DNA of 64,000 bases, taken from positions 62,001 to 126,000 of the forward strand of contig NZ_VUMH01000001.1 in the NCBI RefSeq assembly GCF_009696265.1, read 5' to 3'. A program made the position numbers and the translations under genes. Shown one piece after another: positions 35,095 through 45,600 of the stretch (the stretch's first letter is position 1; each line of letters starts with the position of its first letter). The DNA is from Desulfovibrio porci. GTDB lineage: Bacteria > Desulfobacterota > Desulfovibrionia > Desulfovibrionales > Desulfovibrionaceae. The notes beneath the pieces were generated by a model. That model searched no databases and had not been told where the DNA came from. It was given only the letters and a program-made list of their open reading frames with translations.

Positions 35095-35153
35095 ATTTTC
35101 CCGTATTTTTTAGATTTTCCCGTCATTTTCCCGTCCGATTCCCTCACGGGAAT
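35095..35153. repeat. Three ATTTTCCCGT direct repeats plus an inverted copy
   Basis: ATTTTCCCGT at 35095-35104, 35114-35123 and 35125-35134, with ACGGGAAT inverted at 35146-35153, which also closes a GATTCCC/GGGAATC hairpin. The layout suggests iteron-like sites for a replication or regulatory protein. Confidence 0.55.
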
Positions 35154-35172
35154 CTTCGGACGTGTGCCAGAG

Positions 35173-35208
35173 TCTCCTGAAATCCAACCAGATTCAGGAG
35201 ATTTTTTT
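35173..35208 (+). terminator. Terminator/attenuator hairpin covering the alpA ribosome-binding site
   Basis: TCTCCTGAA (35173-35181) pairs perfectly with TTCAGGAGA (35193-35201), followed by seven T that end at the alpA ATG. The 3' arm contains the AGGAG ribosome-binding site of alpA. Confidence 0.75.
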
Positions 35209-35427
35209 ATGAAACAGCATCAACCGTCCATACCCGCTCACGGCCTTTTGCGTCTTCCTCAGGTTCTCAACATGATTCCCATAAGCAAGAGCGCATGGTG
35301 GGAAGGGTGTCGCACCGGACGTTATCCCAAACCCGTGAAGCTCGGTCCCAGAACAACAGTCTGGCGGGCGGAGGACATTGCTGTATTTATCGAAAGCCTT
35401 GGCCGTCAGGGAGAGAATCATGAATAA
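35209..35427 (+). CDS. AlpA-family regulator/excisionase-like protein
   Basis: 72 residues. A winged-helix AlpA-type DNA-binding domain fills the protein: LLRLPQVLNMIPISKSAWWEGCRTGRYPKPVKLGPRTTVWRAEDI is the usual recognition-helix and wing region of the AlpA/MerR-like excisionase group. In P4-type elements AlpA controls integrase expression and excision. The gene overlaps the next by eight bases. Its ribosome-binding site is inside a terminator-like stem, so expression may need readthrough or stem opening. Confidence 0.85.
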   Translation: MKQHQPSIPAHGLLRLPQVLNMIPISKSAWWEGCRTGRYPKPVKLGPRTTVWRAEDIAVFIESLGRQGENHE

Positions 35428-37201
35428 TCCCCTGCAAACCTTTCGGGACATCCTGACCGACAAGGGATTGATTCCGGCCGAAATCATGGCGGACGGGAAC
35501 TTGCATCGTTGTCCTACCCAGACCAAACCGCACAAACAAAACGGTGCATATATCGCGCATGTCGATACCCCTGCGACGCTTTGGTGGTGCAACTGGGAAA
35601 ACGGAGAACAGGGCACGTTTTGCGCCGAAGCAAAACAGACACTTTCAAGTGCGGAAATATCCGCATGGCGGGAGCGTCAACACTCCATACAGCGGCAACG
35701 CGAAGCGGAATATGCCGAACGCCATGCTGAAGCAGCTCAACTGGCCAGACAGGAATGGAACTCGGCACGAATGTGCGACGCCAATCATCCCTATCTGCGC
35801 CGCAAGGGCATTCCGGCTTTGGAAGGCATACGGCAGTCACGGGACGGCTCTCTGCTTATTCCTGTTATGGATGCCGCAAACAATCTGCAAAGTCTGCAAC
35901 GCGTCTATCCTGATGGAACAAAGCGTTTTCTCGTGGGCGGCAAGGTATCTGGAGGACAATTCATCATTCAGGGGCAGCCGGAAAAGCCCGTTGCCGTTTG
36001 TGAGGGTTTTGCCACAGGCACAAGTATCCATCTTGCCACAGGCTGGACGGTTTATGTGGCCTTTTCCGCAAACAATCTCGCGAGAGTGGCCAAGACGGTG
36101 AAAGAACGATTGCCGGACAAGACAATCATCATTTGCGGCGACAATGACGAAGCAGGACTCAGGAAGGGGGAAGAGGCAGCCGGACTTGCAAACGCTCAAC
36201 TTCTGTTTCCCCACTTCACCGACGCCAACGGTACAGATTTTAATGACCTTCACCAGATAGAAGGCATTGAGGCCGTCCGTTCGCAACTGGAAACGGCGCT
36301 GATCAAACAGCAAGGTCTTATCGCTCTGGACATGGGCGAATTTCTTTCCATGTCCATACCTGAACGGGGGTATCTTTTATCGCCCGTTCTTCCGGTACAG
36401 GGCATAGGCATCCTGTACGCTCCGCGCGGTATAGGCAAGACATTCGCCGCGTTGAGCATCGCCGTTGCGGTGGCTTCCGGCGGAGCCGTGTTCAACTGGC
36501 GTGCGCCGATGCCCAAGCGAACGCTGTATGTGGATGGGGAAATGCCCGCCACGTCTATGCAGAACCGTCTTTCCGCTCTTGTCAACGGCATGTCTGTTCC
36601 TCCGCATACGTTGAAAAACATGGCGCTCATCACACCGGATCTACAGCCCTGCCCCATGCCGGATTTGTCCACAGCCAGCGGACAGACCATGATTGAGCCG
36701 TTTCTGAAAGACGTAAACATGGTTGTGCTGGACAACATTGCAACCTTGTGCCGCACCGGCAAGGAAAACGAGTCTCAGTCATGGCAGACCATGCAGGCGT
36801 GGCTGCTGGAATTACGCCGCAGAGGGATGACCGTCCTGCTTATCCATCATGCCGGAAAATCCGGCGATCAACGCGGCACCAGCGCCAGGGAAGATATCAT
36901 GGACACGGTGATCAGTCTGCGCAGGCCCCGGGAATACAGCATGGCCGAAGGCGCACGTTTTGAAGTTCATCTGACCAAGGCACGGGGCATATTGGGCGAT
37001 GATGCCAAACCCTTTGAAGCCAACCTGATTACCGAAGGCAATGCCCTGCATTGGCGGGTTCGGGATATTGAAGATGTTGAACTGGAGGAATTGAAAAGGC
37101 TGCTTGGCGAGGGATACAGCATTCGCGACTGCGCCGAGGAAATGGGAAAATCGAAATCATCTGTCCACCGACTGAAAAGAAAACTGGAAGGTCTCGCTTG
37201 A
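35420..37201 (+). CDS. Toprim primase/RepA-like helicase fusion protein
   Basis: 593 residues. The N-terminal half has a CHC2-like/Toprim region: GIRQSRDGSLLIPVMDAANNLQSLQRVYPDG, then VAVCEGFATGTSIHLATG and IICGDNDEAGLRKGEEAA, whose acidic residues are the Toprim catalytic set. The C-terminal half is a RecA/RepA-like ATPase (AAA_25 type): Walker A APRGIGKTFAAL (~337-348), Walker B MVVLDNIATL (~435), sensor HHAGKSGDQRG. A final helix-turn-helix-like segment (YSIRDCAEEMGKSKSSVHRLKRKL) ends it. It probably supports replication of the excised element. The start after GGGAGAGAATC overlaps alpA. Confidence 0.85.
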   Translation: MNNPLQTFRDILTDKGLIPAEIMADGNLHRCPTQTKPHKQNGAYIAHVDTPATLWWCNWENGEQGTFCAEAKQTLSSAEISAWRERQHSIQRQREAEYAERHAEAAQLARQEWNSARMCDANHPYLRRKGIPALEGIRQSRDGSLLIPVMDAANNLQSLQRVYPDGTKRFLVGGKVSGGQFIIQGQPEKPVAVCEGFATGTSIHLATGWTVYVAFSANNLARVAKTVKERLPDKTIIICGDNDEAGLRKGEEAAGLANAQLLFPHFTDANGTDFNDLHQIEGIEAVRSQLETALIKQQGLIALDMGEFLSMSIPERGYLLSPVLPVQGIGILYAPRGIGKTFAALSIAVAVASGGAVFNWRAPMPKRTLYVDGEMPATSMQNRLSALVNGMSVPPHTLKNMALITPDLQPCPMPDLSTASGQTMIEPFLKDVNMVVLDNIATLCRTGKENESQSWQTMQAWLLELRRRGMTVLLIHHAGKSGDQRGTSAREDIMDTVISLRRPREYSMAEGARFEVHLTKARGILGDDAKPFEANLITEGNALHWRVRDIEDVELEELKRLLGEGYSIRDCAEEMGKSKSSVHRLKRKLEGLA

Positions 37202-37209
37202 CCATTTTT

Positions 37210-37259
37210 CAGGTGTCCCGCTGTACCGCTGCCTAAGCGCCGGTACAGCGGGACACCTG
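37210..37259. repeat. Perfect 19-bp inverted repeat with TGTCCCG motifs upstream of the relaxase gene
   Basis: CAGGTGTCCCGCTGTACCG and its exact complement flank a 12-base loop. The heptamer TGTCCCG recurs at 37322-37328 and 37344-37350, and inverted at 37371-37377, giving five copies in 165 bases before the mobV start. No T-run follows, so it is not an intrinsic terminator; candidate oriT or operator array. Confidence 0.6.
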
Positions 37260-37402
37260 CAATACTCATCGTATCTGTTATCCTATGAAGTCCAGCCAAA
37301 TCCGAACATGTTTTCAACGTTTGTCCCGCGTAAACTGAAAAAGTGTCCCGCATTCCTGCCACAGAAAGAACGGGACATCCATTGATACAAGGAAGTATTG
37401 CC

Positions 37403-38590
37403 ATGTCCTATCTCGTACTCCATATGGACAAATTCAAGAAAGAAGCCATACGCGGCATCCAGAGCCATAACCGGCGGGAACGGGAGAGCCGCAGCAACCC
37501 CGATATTGACTACGAAAGAAGCGCGGCGAACTACGAGCTGCACGAAGCCGCAGCATCGAACTATGCCGAAGGCATTCAGAATCGTATTGACGACCTCCTG
37601 CTGGTCAAATCCGTAAGAAAGGACGCCGTGCGCATGTGCGGGCTTATCGTCACTTCGGACAAGGCGTTTTTTGACAGGCTCACGCCGGAGGAAACAAGGC
37701 GTTTCTTTGAGGAGAGCAAGGCCTTTCTCACGGAGTTTGTGGGCGCTGAGAATGTCATTTCCGCAATGGTTCACATGGATGAGAAGACGCCGCACATGCA
37801 CTTCCTTCATGTACCGGTGACGCCGGAAGGGAGGCTCAACGCCAACAAAATTTATACCCGCCAGAGTCTGCGGAAACTGCAATCCGAGCTTCCCGCCTAT
37901 CTGCAAAGCCGGGGCTTCGCCATTGAGCGCGGTGTGGAACAGATGCCTGGTTCCGTGAAAAAGCATCTGGATACCCGCGAATTCAAGCAGCAACAGGAAG
38001 CATTGGAGAAACTGATTCAGGAATCCGAAGAGGCCACACGAAACTCACGACAGTTTATCAGCTCATTGGAACAGCGTGAAGAAGAGTTGAGAAAGAGCAT
38101 TGAGGAGTATGAGCGGCAGGCTGAGGAGGCGGAAAAGTTTCTTCAGGAAAATTCCTCTCTACCGAAAGCCTCTCTTTTCAATTATCCGTCTGTGCTTGAG
38201 AAAGCCTCTTCCATTATTGGAGAGCTGAAAAAGGCGCTTGCCGTCAAACATCTTGTTCAGAAGCAGAAAGAAAGTCTGCAACAGGAAGTGGAAACGTTAC
38301 GTCAGAAACAGATTCGGCTTGAAGCGGAATACACGGCTCACAGGAAACATAACCATGAGGAAAAAGAGGTGCTGGAAACTCAGTTGAAGAAAATGAAGAG
38401 AATCATGGCAGGCTATCGGGAATTTTTGCTTCTGCCGGAAATCCGTCCGCTGCATATCGAGTTCGTGGAGCGCAAGCGTGCCGAACAGCTCCAACGGCAG
38501 CAGGAAGAGGAACGGCAGCGGCAGACGCAGGAGGCGCGGGACAGGGAGCGTCGGCAGGCGCACTTCGCCCGTGGCATGAGAATGAGGTAA
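37403..38590 (+). CDS. mobV: MobV-family relaxase (Pre/Mob)
   Basis: 395 residues. Motif I in the N-terminus (MSYLVLHMDKFKKEAIRGIQSHNRRE), motif II region (RKDAVRMCGLIVTSDKAFF) and the HUH metal-binding motif HMDEKTPHMHFLHVP at about residues 129-143 define MobV/Pre relaxases, which nick oriT and pilot the strand during mobilization. The C-terminal ~200 residues are a long coiled coil rich in Glu/Gln/Lys/Arg. The start after CAAGGAAGTATTGCC is chosen. An inverted repeat precedes the gene and a second hairpin region follows it. Confidence 0.9.
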   Translation: MSYLVLHMDKFKKEAIRGIQSHNRRERESRSNPDIDYERSAANYELHEAAASNYAEGIQNRIDDLLLVKSVRKDAVRMCGLIVTSDKAFFDRLTPEETRRFFEESKAFLTEFVGAENVISAMVHMDEKTPHMHFLHVPVTPEGRLNANKIYTRQSLRKLQSELPAYLQSRGFAIERGVEQMPGSVKKHLDTREFKQQQEALEKLIQESEEATRNSRQFISSLEQREEELRKSIEEYERQAEEAEKFLQENSSLPKASLFNYPSVLEKASSIIGELKKALAVKHLVQKQKESLQQEVETLRQKQIRLEAEYTAHRKHNHEEKEVLETQLKKMKRIMAGYREFLLLPEIRPLHIEFVERKRAEQLQRQQEEERQRQTQEARDRERRQAHFARGMRMR

Positions 38591-38627
38591 GGCGTCGGGA
38601 GGGAATCTTCGCACAGGCCGAAGATAT

Positions 38628-38682
38628 AGCCCACTATGCTTCACTGACGTGAAGCCAGTGGGCAAGCGTCCCGCTTGACCGG
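38628..38682. other. Candidate oriT hairpin region downstream of mobV
   Basis: CCCACT...AGTGGG encloses GCTTCAC-TGAC-GTGAAGC, giving a nested stem, directly followed by a second small stem AAGCG-TCCC-GCTTG. It lies between the relaxase gene and a small mobilization-type gene, where oriT sites commonly reside. Confidence 0.45.
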
Positions 38683-38737
38683 AAAAGACAAAATACCCAT
38701 CCGGGGCATAGCTCCAACGAGTCAGAGGAGAACCATC

Positions 38738-39121
38738 ATGACCATCACCACAACACAATTGAAGGAAATCAGACAGGAATTTGCTGCTCTTAAACCCGCT
38801 TCCGTCACACTGGACGGGAATCGAACCATGTCCGTAAAGGAAGCAGTCTTTGCTCTGGCACCGACTCTGGAGCGTATGAAGAAGCGCGGTTTCGGCACAC
38901 AGGAGATTGTCGAGCGCCTGCACGAAAAAGGCATTGAAGTGAAGGCTCCGACCCTCGCCAAATACCTGAGCGAGTTCAGACGCCGGAAAGAAAAGAAGAG
39001 AGACACACCCCGCCCCGCCTTGAAGAAAACGGCGGCTTCCACGCCCTCTGCCTGCATCCGCGAATCGGACAGATGCGGAGGTGGATTTGTTCAGCCGGAC
39101 ATCCCTGACGAAGAGTTATAA
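38738..39121 (+). CDS. Small mobilization-accessory-like protein
   Basis: 127 residues starting after GAGGAGAACCATC. A helical N-terminal part (TTQLKEIRQEFAALKPASV) leads into MSVKEAVFALAPTLERMKKRGFGTQEIVERLHEKGIEVKAPTLAKYLSEFRR, a helix-turn-helix-like segment seen in small plasmid mobilization proteins. The C-terminus is Lys/Arg- then Ser/Cys-rich. Its position right after a relaxase and a hairpin supports a relaxosome accessory role; family membership is uncertain. Confidence 0.6.
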   Translation: MTITTTQLKEIRQEFAALKPASVTLDGNRTMSVKEAVFALAPTLERMKKRGFGTQEIVERLHEKGIEVKAPTLAKYLSEFRRRKEKKRDTPRPALKKTAASTPSACIRESDRCGGGFVQPDIPDEEL

Positions 39122-39277
39122 TGTTATCAACAGGAAGTATTCCCAAGACAGCGACATGGGAGGCGATTTGCGGATTGCCTCCCTGTTTTTCACCAGACTG
39201 TAAAGCGATTGAAAATTGACCTATCTCTTGATATTTTCGGAGAAATCGCATTCCCCGCTATCAGGAGATATTTGTAG

Positions 39278-40843
39278 ATGGCCGACAACAGAAAAGAGCA
39301 GGAACGCGCGGAACTTCACCGCGCCATATGGAACATCGCCAATGACCTTCGTGGAAGCGTCGATGGCTGGGACTTCAAGCAGTATGTCCTGGGGATGCTG
39401 TTCTACCGGTATATTTCCGAAAATCTGACGGTCTATCTCAACAAGAGGATGGCGGATGCTGGGTTCGACGGTTTTGACTACGCAAATATGCCCGATGAGA
39501 AAGCGGAAACAGCCCGTCGGGAAATGGTCTCCACCAAGGGCTTTTTCATTCTGCCGAGTGAACTTTTTGCCAATGTCTGCCGGAATGCCGCACAGGACGA
39601 CAATCTGAATGAAACGCTGGAAAAGACATTCAAGCATATAGAGGAATCCGCCTCCGGTTCGGAAAGCGAAGACAATTTTAAAGGTCTGTTTGACGATATG
39701 GACGTCAACAACAAAAAACTGGGCGATACCGTAGCCAAACGCAATGAAAAGCTGGTCAAACTGCTGCAAGGCGTTCAGGGCATGAATCTCGGCAGCAATT
39801 ATCAGGACAATACCATTGATGCTTTCGGCGATGCCTATGAATTCCTCATGGGCATGTATGCTTCCAATGCGGGTAAAAGCGGCGGGGAATATTATACGCC
39901 GCAGGAGGTTTCGGAGCTTCTTGCCAGAATAACCACCGTCGGCAAAACAACGGTCAACAAGGTTTATGACCCGGCCTGCGGCTCCGGTTCCCTGTTGCTG
40001 AAATTCGCCAAGATACTTGGCACGGAAAACGTGCGTGACGGATTTTTTGGTCAGGAGATCAATATTACGACGTATAACCTTTGCCGAATCAATATGTTCC
40101 TGCATGATGTGGGATATGACAAGTTCGACATCGCCCTTGGTGACACGCTGACCGATCCGCAACACTGGGATGATGAACCGTTTCAGGCTATTGTTTCCAA
40201 TCCTCCGTATTCCATCAAATGGGCTGGGGAAGATAATCCGGTTCTCATCAATGACCCTCGTTTTGCTCCCGCCGGAGTGCTTGCGCCGAAATCCAAGGCC
40301 GACCTCGCCTTTATTCTCCATGCCCTGTCGTGGTTGTCCGCTGACGGTACGGCGGCCATTGTCTGTTTTCCCGGCGTCATGTATCGGGGCGGCAAGGAAG
40401 GAAAGATCCGCAAGTACCTCGTAGACAATAACTATGTGGATTGCGTCATTCAGTTGCCGGACAACCTCTTTTTCGGGACGACCATTGCCACCTGTATCAT
40501 GGTGTTGAAAAAGGGCAAGAAGGATAGTACGGTACTGTTCATTGACGCTTCCGCCGAGTGCGTGAAGGCGACCAATTCCAACAAGCTGACGGACGCCAAT
40601 ACCGGGAAGATTCTTGATGCCTTTATCAGCAGAAAGGACGAAAAACACTTTGCCAGAGTCGTCCCCAGCGCCGAAATCGGGGCTCAGGGCTATAATCTTT
40701 CCGTCAGCACCTATGTGGAGCAGGAGGACAAGCGGGAAGTCATAGATATTCGCCAGCTCAACAGGCAGATTGAAGAGATCGTGGCGCGTGAAGCCGTGCT
40801 TCGCGCTGAAATTGACAAAATCATCGCCGAAATAGAGAGCTGA
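39278..40843 (+). CDS. hsdM: Type I restriction-modification methyltransferase subunit HsdM
   Basis: 521 residues; adenine-N6 methyltransferase subunit. Helical N-terminal domain (about 10-160), then the catalytic domain with [20 protein letters not shown]-binding [17 protein letters not shown] and catalytic NPPY in [11 protein letters not shown]. Later blocks [16 protein letters not shown] and [21 protein letters not shown] are typical. Similarity of style to the EcoR124 (type IC) group agrees with the TAEL repeats in hsdS. First gene of hsdM-fic-hsdS-hsdR; the next gene begins 4 bases after the stop. Confidence 0.95.
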   Translation: MADNRKEQERAELHRAIWNIANDLRGSVDGWDFKQYVLGMLFYRYISENLTVYLNKRMADAGFDGFDYANMPDEKAETARREMVSTKGFFILPSELFANVCRNAAQDDNLNETLEKTFKHIEESASGSESEDNFKGLFDDMDVNNKKLGDTVAKRNEKLVKLLQGVQGMNLGSNYQDNTIDAFGDAYEFLMGMYASNAGKSGGEYYTPQEVSELLARITTVGKTTVNKVYDPACGSGSLLLKFAKILGTENVRDGFFGQEINITTYNLCRINMFLHDVGYDKFDIALGDTLTDPQHWDDEPFQAIVSNPPYSIKWAGEDNPVLINDPRFAPAGVLAPKSKADLAFILHALSWLSADGTAAIVCFPGVMYRGGKEGKIRKYLVDNNYVDCVIQLPDNLFFGTTIATCIMVLKKGKKDSTVLFIDASAECVKATNSNKLTDANTGKILDAFISRKDEKHFARVVPSAEIGAQGYNLSVSTYVEQEDKREVIDIRQLNRQIEEIVAREAVLRAEIDKIIAEIES

Positions 40844-40847
40844 CGCC

Positions 40848-41383
40848 ATGAATATTGATGAACGCAGCCTTGCCAACGCGCAGCGTCTGTTCGAAAGCGG
40901 CGACATTGACCGTATGGAAGTGGGCACGACAAAAGGCCTGCAACAAATACATGCCTGGCTTTTTGACGGTCTGTACGACTTTGCCGGGCAGATACGCACC
41001 GTCAATATCGCCAAGGGCAACTTTCGCTTTGCCAACTGTCTGTACCTGAAAGAAATTCTGGCTGTTATCGAAAAAATGCCGGAAACGGCCTTTGAAGAAA
41101 TCATCGCCAAATATGTGGAGATGAACATTGCCCATCCCTTCCGGGAAGGAAACGGCCGCGCTACACGCATTTGGCTGGATATGATGCTGAAGAAGAACTT
41201 GGGCAGGGTGGTGGACTGGCAGCGGATAGACAGGGATGCCTATCTTCAGGCCATGGAGCGCAGCCCAGTGAATGATTTGGAGTTGCGTGCGCTTATCCAG
41301 CCCCATCTGACGGATAAAGTCAACGACCGTGAAGTTATCTTCAAGGGAATCGAGCAGTCCTATTATTATGAAGGGTACAGAAA

Positions 41384-41387
<4 letters not shown>
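40848..41387 (+). CDS. fic: Fic-domain protein inside the restriction operon
   Basis: 179 residues consisting almost entirely of one Fic domain. The active-site motif is the complete [12 protein letters not shown] (about 104-115), with catalytic His and phosphate-binding residues, and a flap region [15 protein letters not shown]. Fic enzymes usually transfer AMP to protein hydroxyls. I do not see an (S/T)xxxE(G/N) inhibitory helix within the protein, and no small VbhA/FicA-type antitoxin gene is adjacent. It is between hsdM and hsdS, overlapping hsdS by ATGA, so it is expressed with the restriction system. Confidence 0.88.
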
Positions 41388-42079
<692 letters not shown>

Positions 42080-42093
42080 GTAGCGTTCAATGG

Positions 42094-42624
42094 ATGAATT
42101 TAGGATGTGTCGCGAGTATAAGTACAGGGAGTAGTAATACAAATGAGTTTATCGAGGATGGGAAATATCCATTTTATGTACGCTCTCAGGATGTCCTAAG
42201 AAAAAATACATGGGAGTTTGATGAGACAGCTATTGTTACTGCGGGAGATGGCGTTGGGGTTGGAAAAGTTTTTCATTTTGTTGAGGGGAAATATGCTCTA
42301 CATCAGAGGGCATATCGAATACGGATAACGGATAGTAGAATCCTATCAAAATTCTTTTTTTATTATATGAAAGCAAACTTTCTTAGCTATATAACAAAAA
42401 ACGCGGTACATGCTTCTGTTACTTCCATTCGACGTCATATGCTGGATAATTATCTCATCCCCGTCCCCCCTCTTGCCGAACAAGCCCGCATCGTTTCCAT
42501 CCTCGACCGTTTTGATGCTCTTTGCAATGACCTGACCAGCGGCCTGCCCGCGGAAATTGAGGCGCGTAAAAAGCAGTATGAATATTGCCGCGACAAGCTG
42601 CTGACTTTCAAGGAAGCCGTATGA
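42094..42624 (+). CDS. hsdS: HsdS specificity subunit, second half (out of frame with the first)
   Basis: The frame is open back through the CAGA tract (…[12 protein letters not shown]), so the coordinate of the first ATG is only a convention. It contains the second target recognition domain (GCVASISTGSSNTNEFIEDGKYPFYVRSQDVL) and the C-terminal conserved region (LIPVPPLAEQARIVSILDRFDALCNDL, ARKKQYEYCRDKLLTF). No clear ribosome-binding site precedes the ATG, so in the present tract length it is probably not translated, or only weakly. ATGA overlap with hsdR. Confidence 0.85.
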   Translation: MNLGCVASISTGSSNTNEFIEDGKYPFYVRSQDVLRKNTWEFDETAIVTAGDGVGVGKVFHFVEGKYALHQRAYRIRITDSRILSKFFFYYMKANFLSYITKNAVHASVTSIRRHMLDNYLIPVPPLAEQARIVSILDRFDALCNDLTSGLPAEIEARKKQYEYCRDKLLTFKEAV

Positions 42625-45600
42625 CGACCCGTTTCAACATGGTGGCGCAATGCCCGGAAAGCACGGTTGTAGCCGAATATACTCCCTCCAGAATCCGTTC
42701 CGACGCCTATCAGAGCGAAGCGGATCTGGAGAAAGAATTCATCCGCCAACTGAGTTCGCAGGGCTATGAATATTTGTCTGTACACAATGAAGCCGCACTT
42801 GTGGACAATCTGCGCCGCCAGTTGGAATTGCTCAACAACTATACTTTTTCTGACCAGGAGTGGCGACGCTTCTTTACGCAGCACCTTGCCAATGCCAATG
42901 AAGGCATTGAGGAAAAGACGCGTCGCATTCAGGAAGATTGTGTCATCAACCTGACCAGAGATGACGGTACAACAAAAAATATCACGCTGCTGGACAAGAA
43001 AAACATTCACAACAACCGTCTTCAGGTCATCAATCAGTATGAAGAGAGTGCGGGAACCTATCAGACACGGTATGACGTGACTATTCTGGTCAATGGCCTG
43101 CCTTTGGCGCATGTGGAGTTGAAGCGCCGAGGGGTGCCCATCCGGGAAGCTTTTAACCAGATAAAGCGCTATCAGCGTGACAGCTTCTGGGCCGGGTCCG
43201 GGCTGTATGAATATGTACAGATATTCGTCATTTCCAATGGTACGCATACCAAATATTATTCCAATACCACCCGGGAGGCTCACGTCAGGGAACAGAATAA
43301 CAGCGGTAGGCGCAAGAGCAAAAAGACCAGCAACTCTTTCGAGTTCACTTCCTATTGGGCGGACGGCAACAATACCGTCATTGCTGATCTTGTGGACTTT
43401 ACCAAGACATTCTTTGCCCGCCATACCCTGCTGAATATCCTTACCCGGTTCTGTGTGTTCACTACCGAAAAAATGCTGCTGGTAATGCGTCCTTATCAAA
43501 TAACGGCCACCGAGCGTATTTTGCAACGACTGGAAATAGCCCACAACTATAAAAAAGCGGGAAGCGTGGAAGGCGGAGGCTATATCTGGCACACCACGGG
43601 TTCCGGTAAAACGCTGACTTCCTTCAAGACGGCCCAGCTTGCCACACGCCTTCCCTATGTGGACAAGGTGCTTTTTGTGGTTGACCGCAAAGATTTGGAT
43701 TACCAGACCATCAAGGAGTACGACCGCTTTGAAAAAGGCGCGGCCAACGGCAACAATTCCGTTTCCGTACTGACACGGCAACTGGAAGATTCCGGCTGCC
43801 ATATCATCATCACGACTATTCAAAAGCTGGGCATTTTCATTAGGCGCAACCCCAAACATCCCGTTTTCCAGCAGCGTATCGTACTCATTTTTGACGAATG
43901 CCACCGTTCCCAGTTTGGCGATTTGCACACGGCCATTGTCAAGGCGTTCAGGCAATACCACCTGTTCGGTTTTACCGGTACGCCCATTTTTGCGGTCAAT
44001 GCCGGAACGGGCGGCAATCCCTTGTTAAAGACCACAGAACAGGCTTTCGGTGATAAACTGCACACCTACACCATCGTCAACGCCATTAATGACGGCAACG
44101 TGTTGCCGTTCCGCATTGATTACATCAATACTGTGAAGATGGCGGAAAACGTCAGGGATTACAAAGTCCAGGCCATTGATATTGAAAAGGCCCTTGCCGC
44201 ACCGGAGCGTATCTCGGGTGTGGTCAGATACATTATCGAGCATTTTGACCAGAAGACCAAGCGCAACAGCTTTTACTCTCTGAAAGGTCAGCGCGTGTCG
44301 GGATTTAATTCCATCCTGGCCGTCAGCTCCATTCCCATGGCTATCGCCTATTACAAGGAATTGAAAAAGCAACTGGCGGAACTGCGTCGGGAAATGACCA
44401 TAGCTACTATCTTCAGTTTCAATCCCAACGAAGCCGATCCCGAAGATGCTATTGCCGATGAAAGCTTTGATACCGCCGGTCTCGATGCCACATCGCGCGA
44501 TTTTCTGGAATCCGCCATTACCGACTACAACACGATATTCAGCACCAACTACGATACATCGGCCGACAAGTTCCAGAACTACTATAAAGACCTGTCGCAG
44601 CGCATGAAAAACCGTGAGATTGACCTCCTTGTGGTGGTCAACATGTTTCTCACTGGTTTTGACGCGACAACCCTTAATACCCTGTGGGTGGACAAAAATC
44701 TCAAATACCACAGCCTGATACAGGCATATTCCCGCACCAATCGCATTCTCAATTCGGTCAAGACCTTCGGCAATATCGTCTGTTTTCGTGATTTGCAGAA
44801 GGAAACGGATGACGCCATTGCGCTGTTCGGCAACAAGGATGCGGGCGGTGTCGTACTGCTGAAGACGTATGAAGACTACTATAATGGTTTTGATGAGGAA
44901 AAATCAGATGGTGATACAAAACATACAAGTGGCTATAAAGAACTGATAGAAAACCTGCTGACGCGCTTTCCTCTTGAGCAGTCTATCATCGGCGAGCAGG
45001 ACGAGAAAGATTTTATCGCGCTCTTTGGTTCAATTCTGAGGATGCGGAATATTCTGACAGCGTTTGACGATTTCAAGGGCAATGAAATTCTGTCCGAGCG
45101 ACAATTGCAGGACTATCAGAGTATGTATCTTGATCTCTATCAGAAACATCGGCCCGGCAAGGTGGAAAAGGAAGACATTACATCTGATGTGGTCTTTGAA
45201 ATGGAACTGGTACGGCAGGTGGAAATCAATATCGACTATATCCTGATGCTGGTCGAAAAATACCGCGCTTCCCACGGCAAAGACAAGACCATCCTCGCGT
45301 CCATCGGCACAGCTATCAATTCAAGTATTGAACTGCGCAGCAAAAAAGAACTCATTGAGGGTTTTATTGCCGATATCAATGTCTCCGCTTCTGTGAGCGA
45401 GGACTGGAGGCGCTATGTTGATGAACGCCGTGAGGCTGATATAAAGGCCCTCATCGCACGGGAAAAACTGCAACCGGAAGAAACCAGAAAATTTCTGGAT
45501 AACGCCTTCCGTAGTGGCGAACTGAAAACGATAGGCGAGGATATTCAGAAAATCATGCCGCCGAGTAATCCGTTTGACATAAAAAGCAGCGAAAAGAAAA

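Noticed and set aside
37210..37259. Intrinsic terminator after the Toprim/helicase gene
   Set aside because: The stem is perfect but no T-run follows on either strand, and its heptamers recur further downstream.
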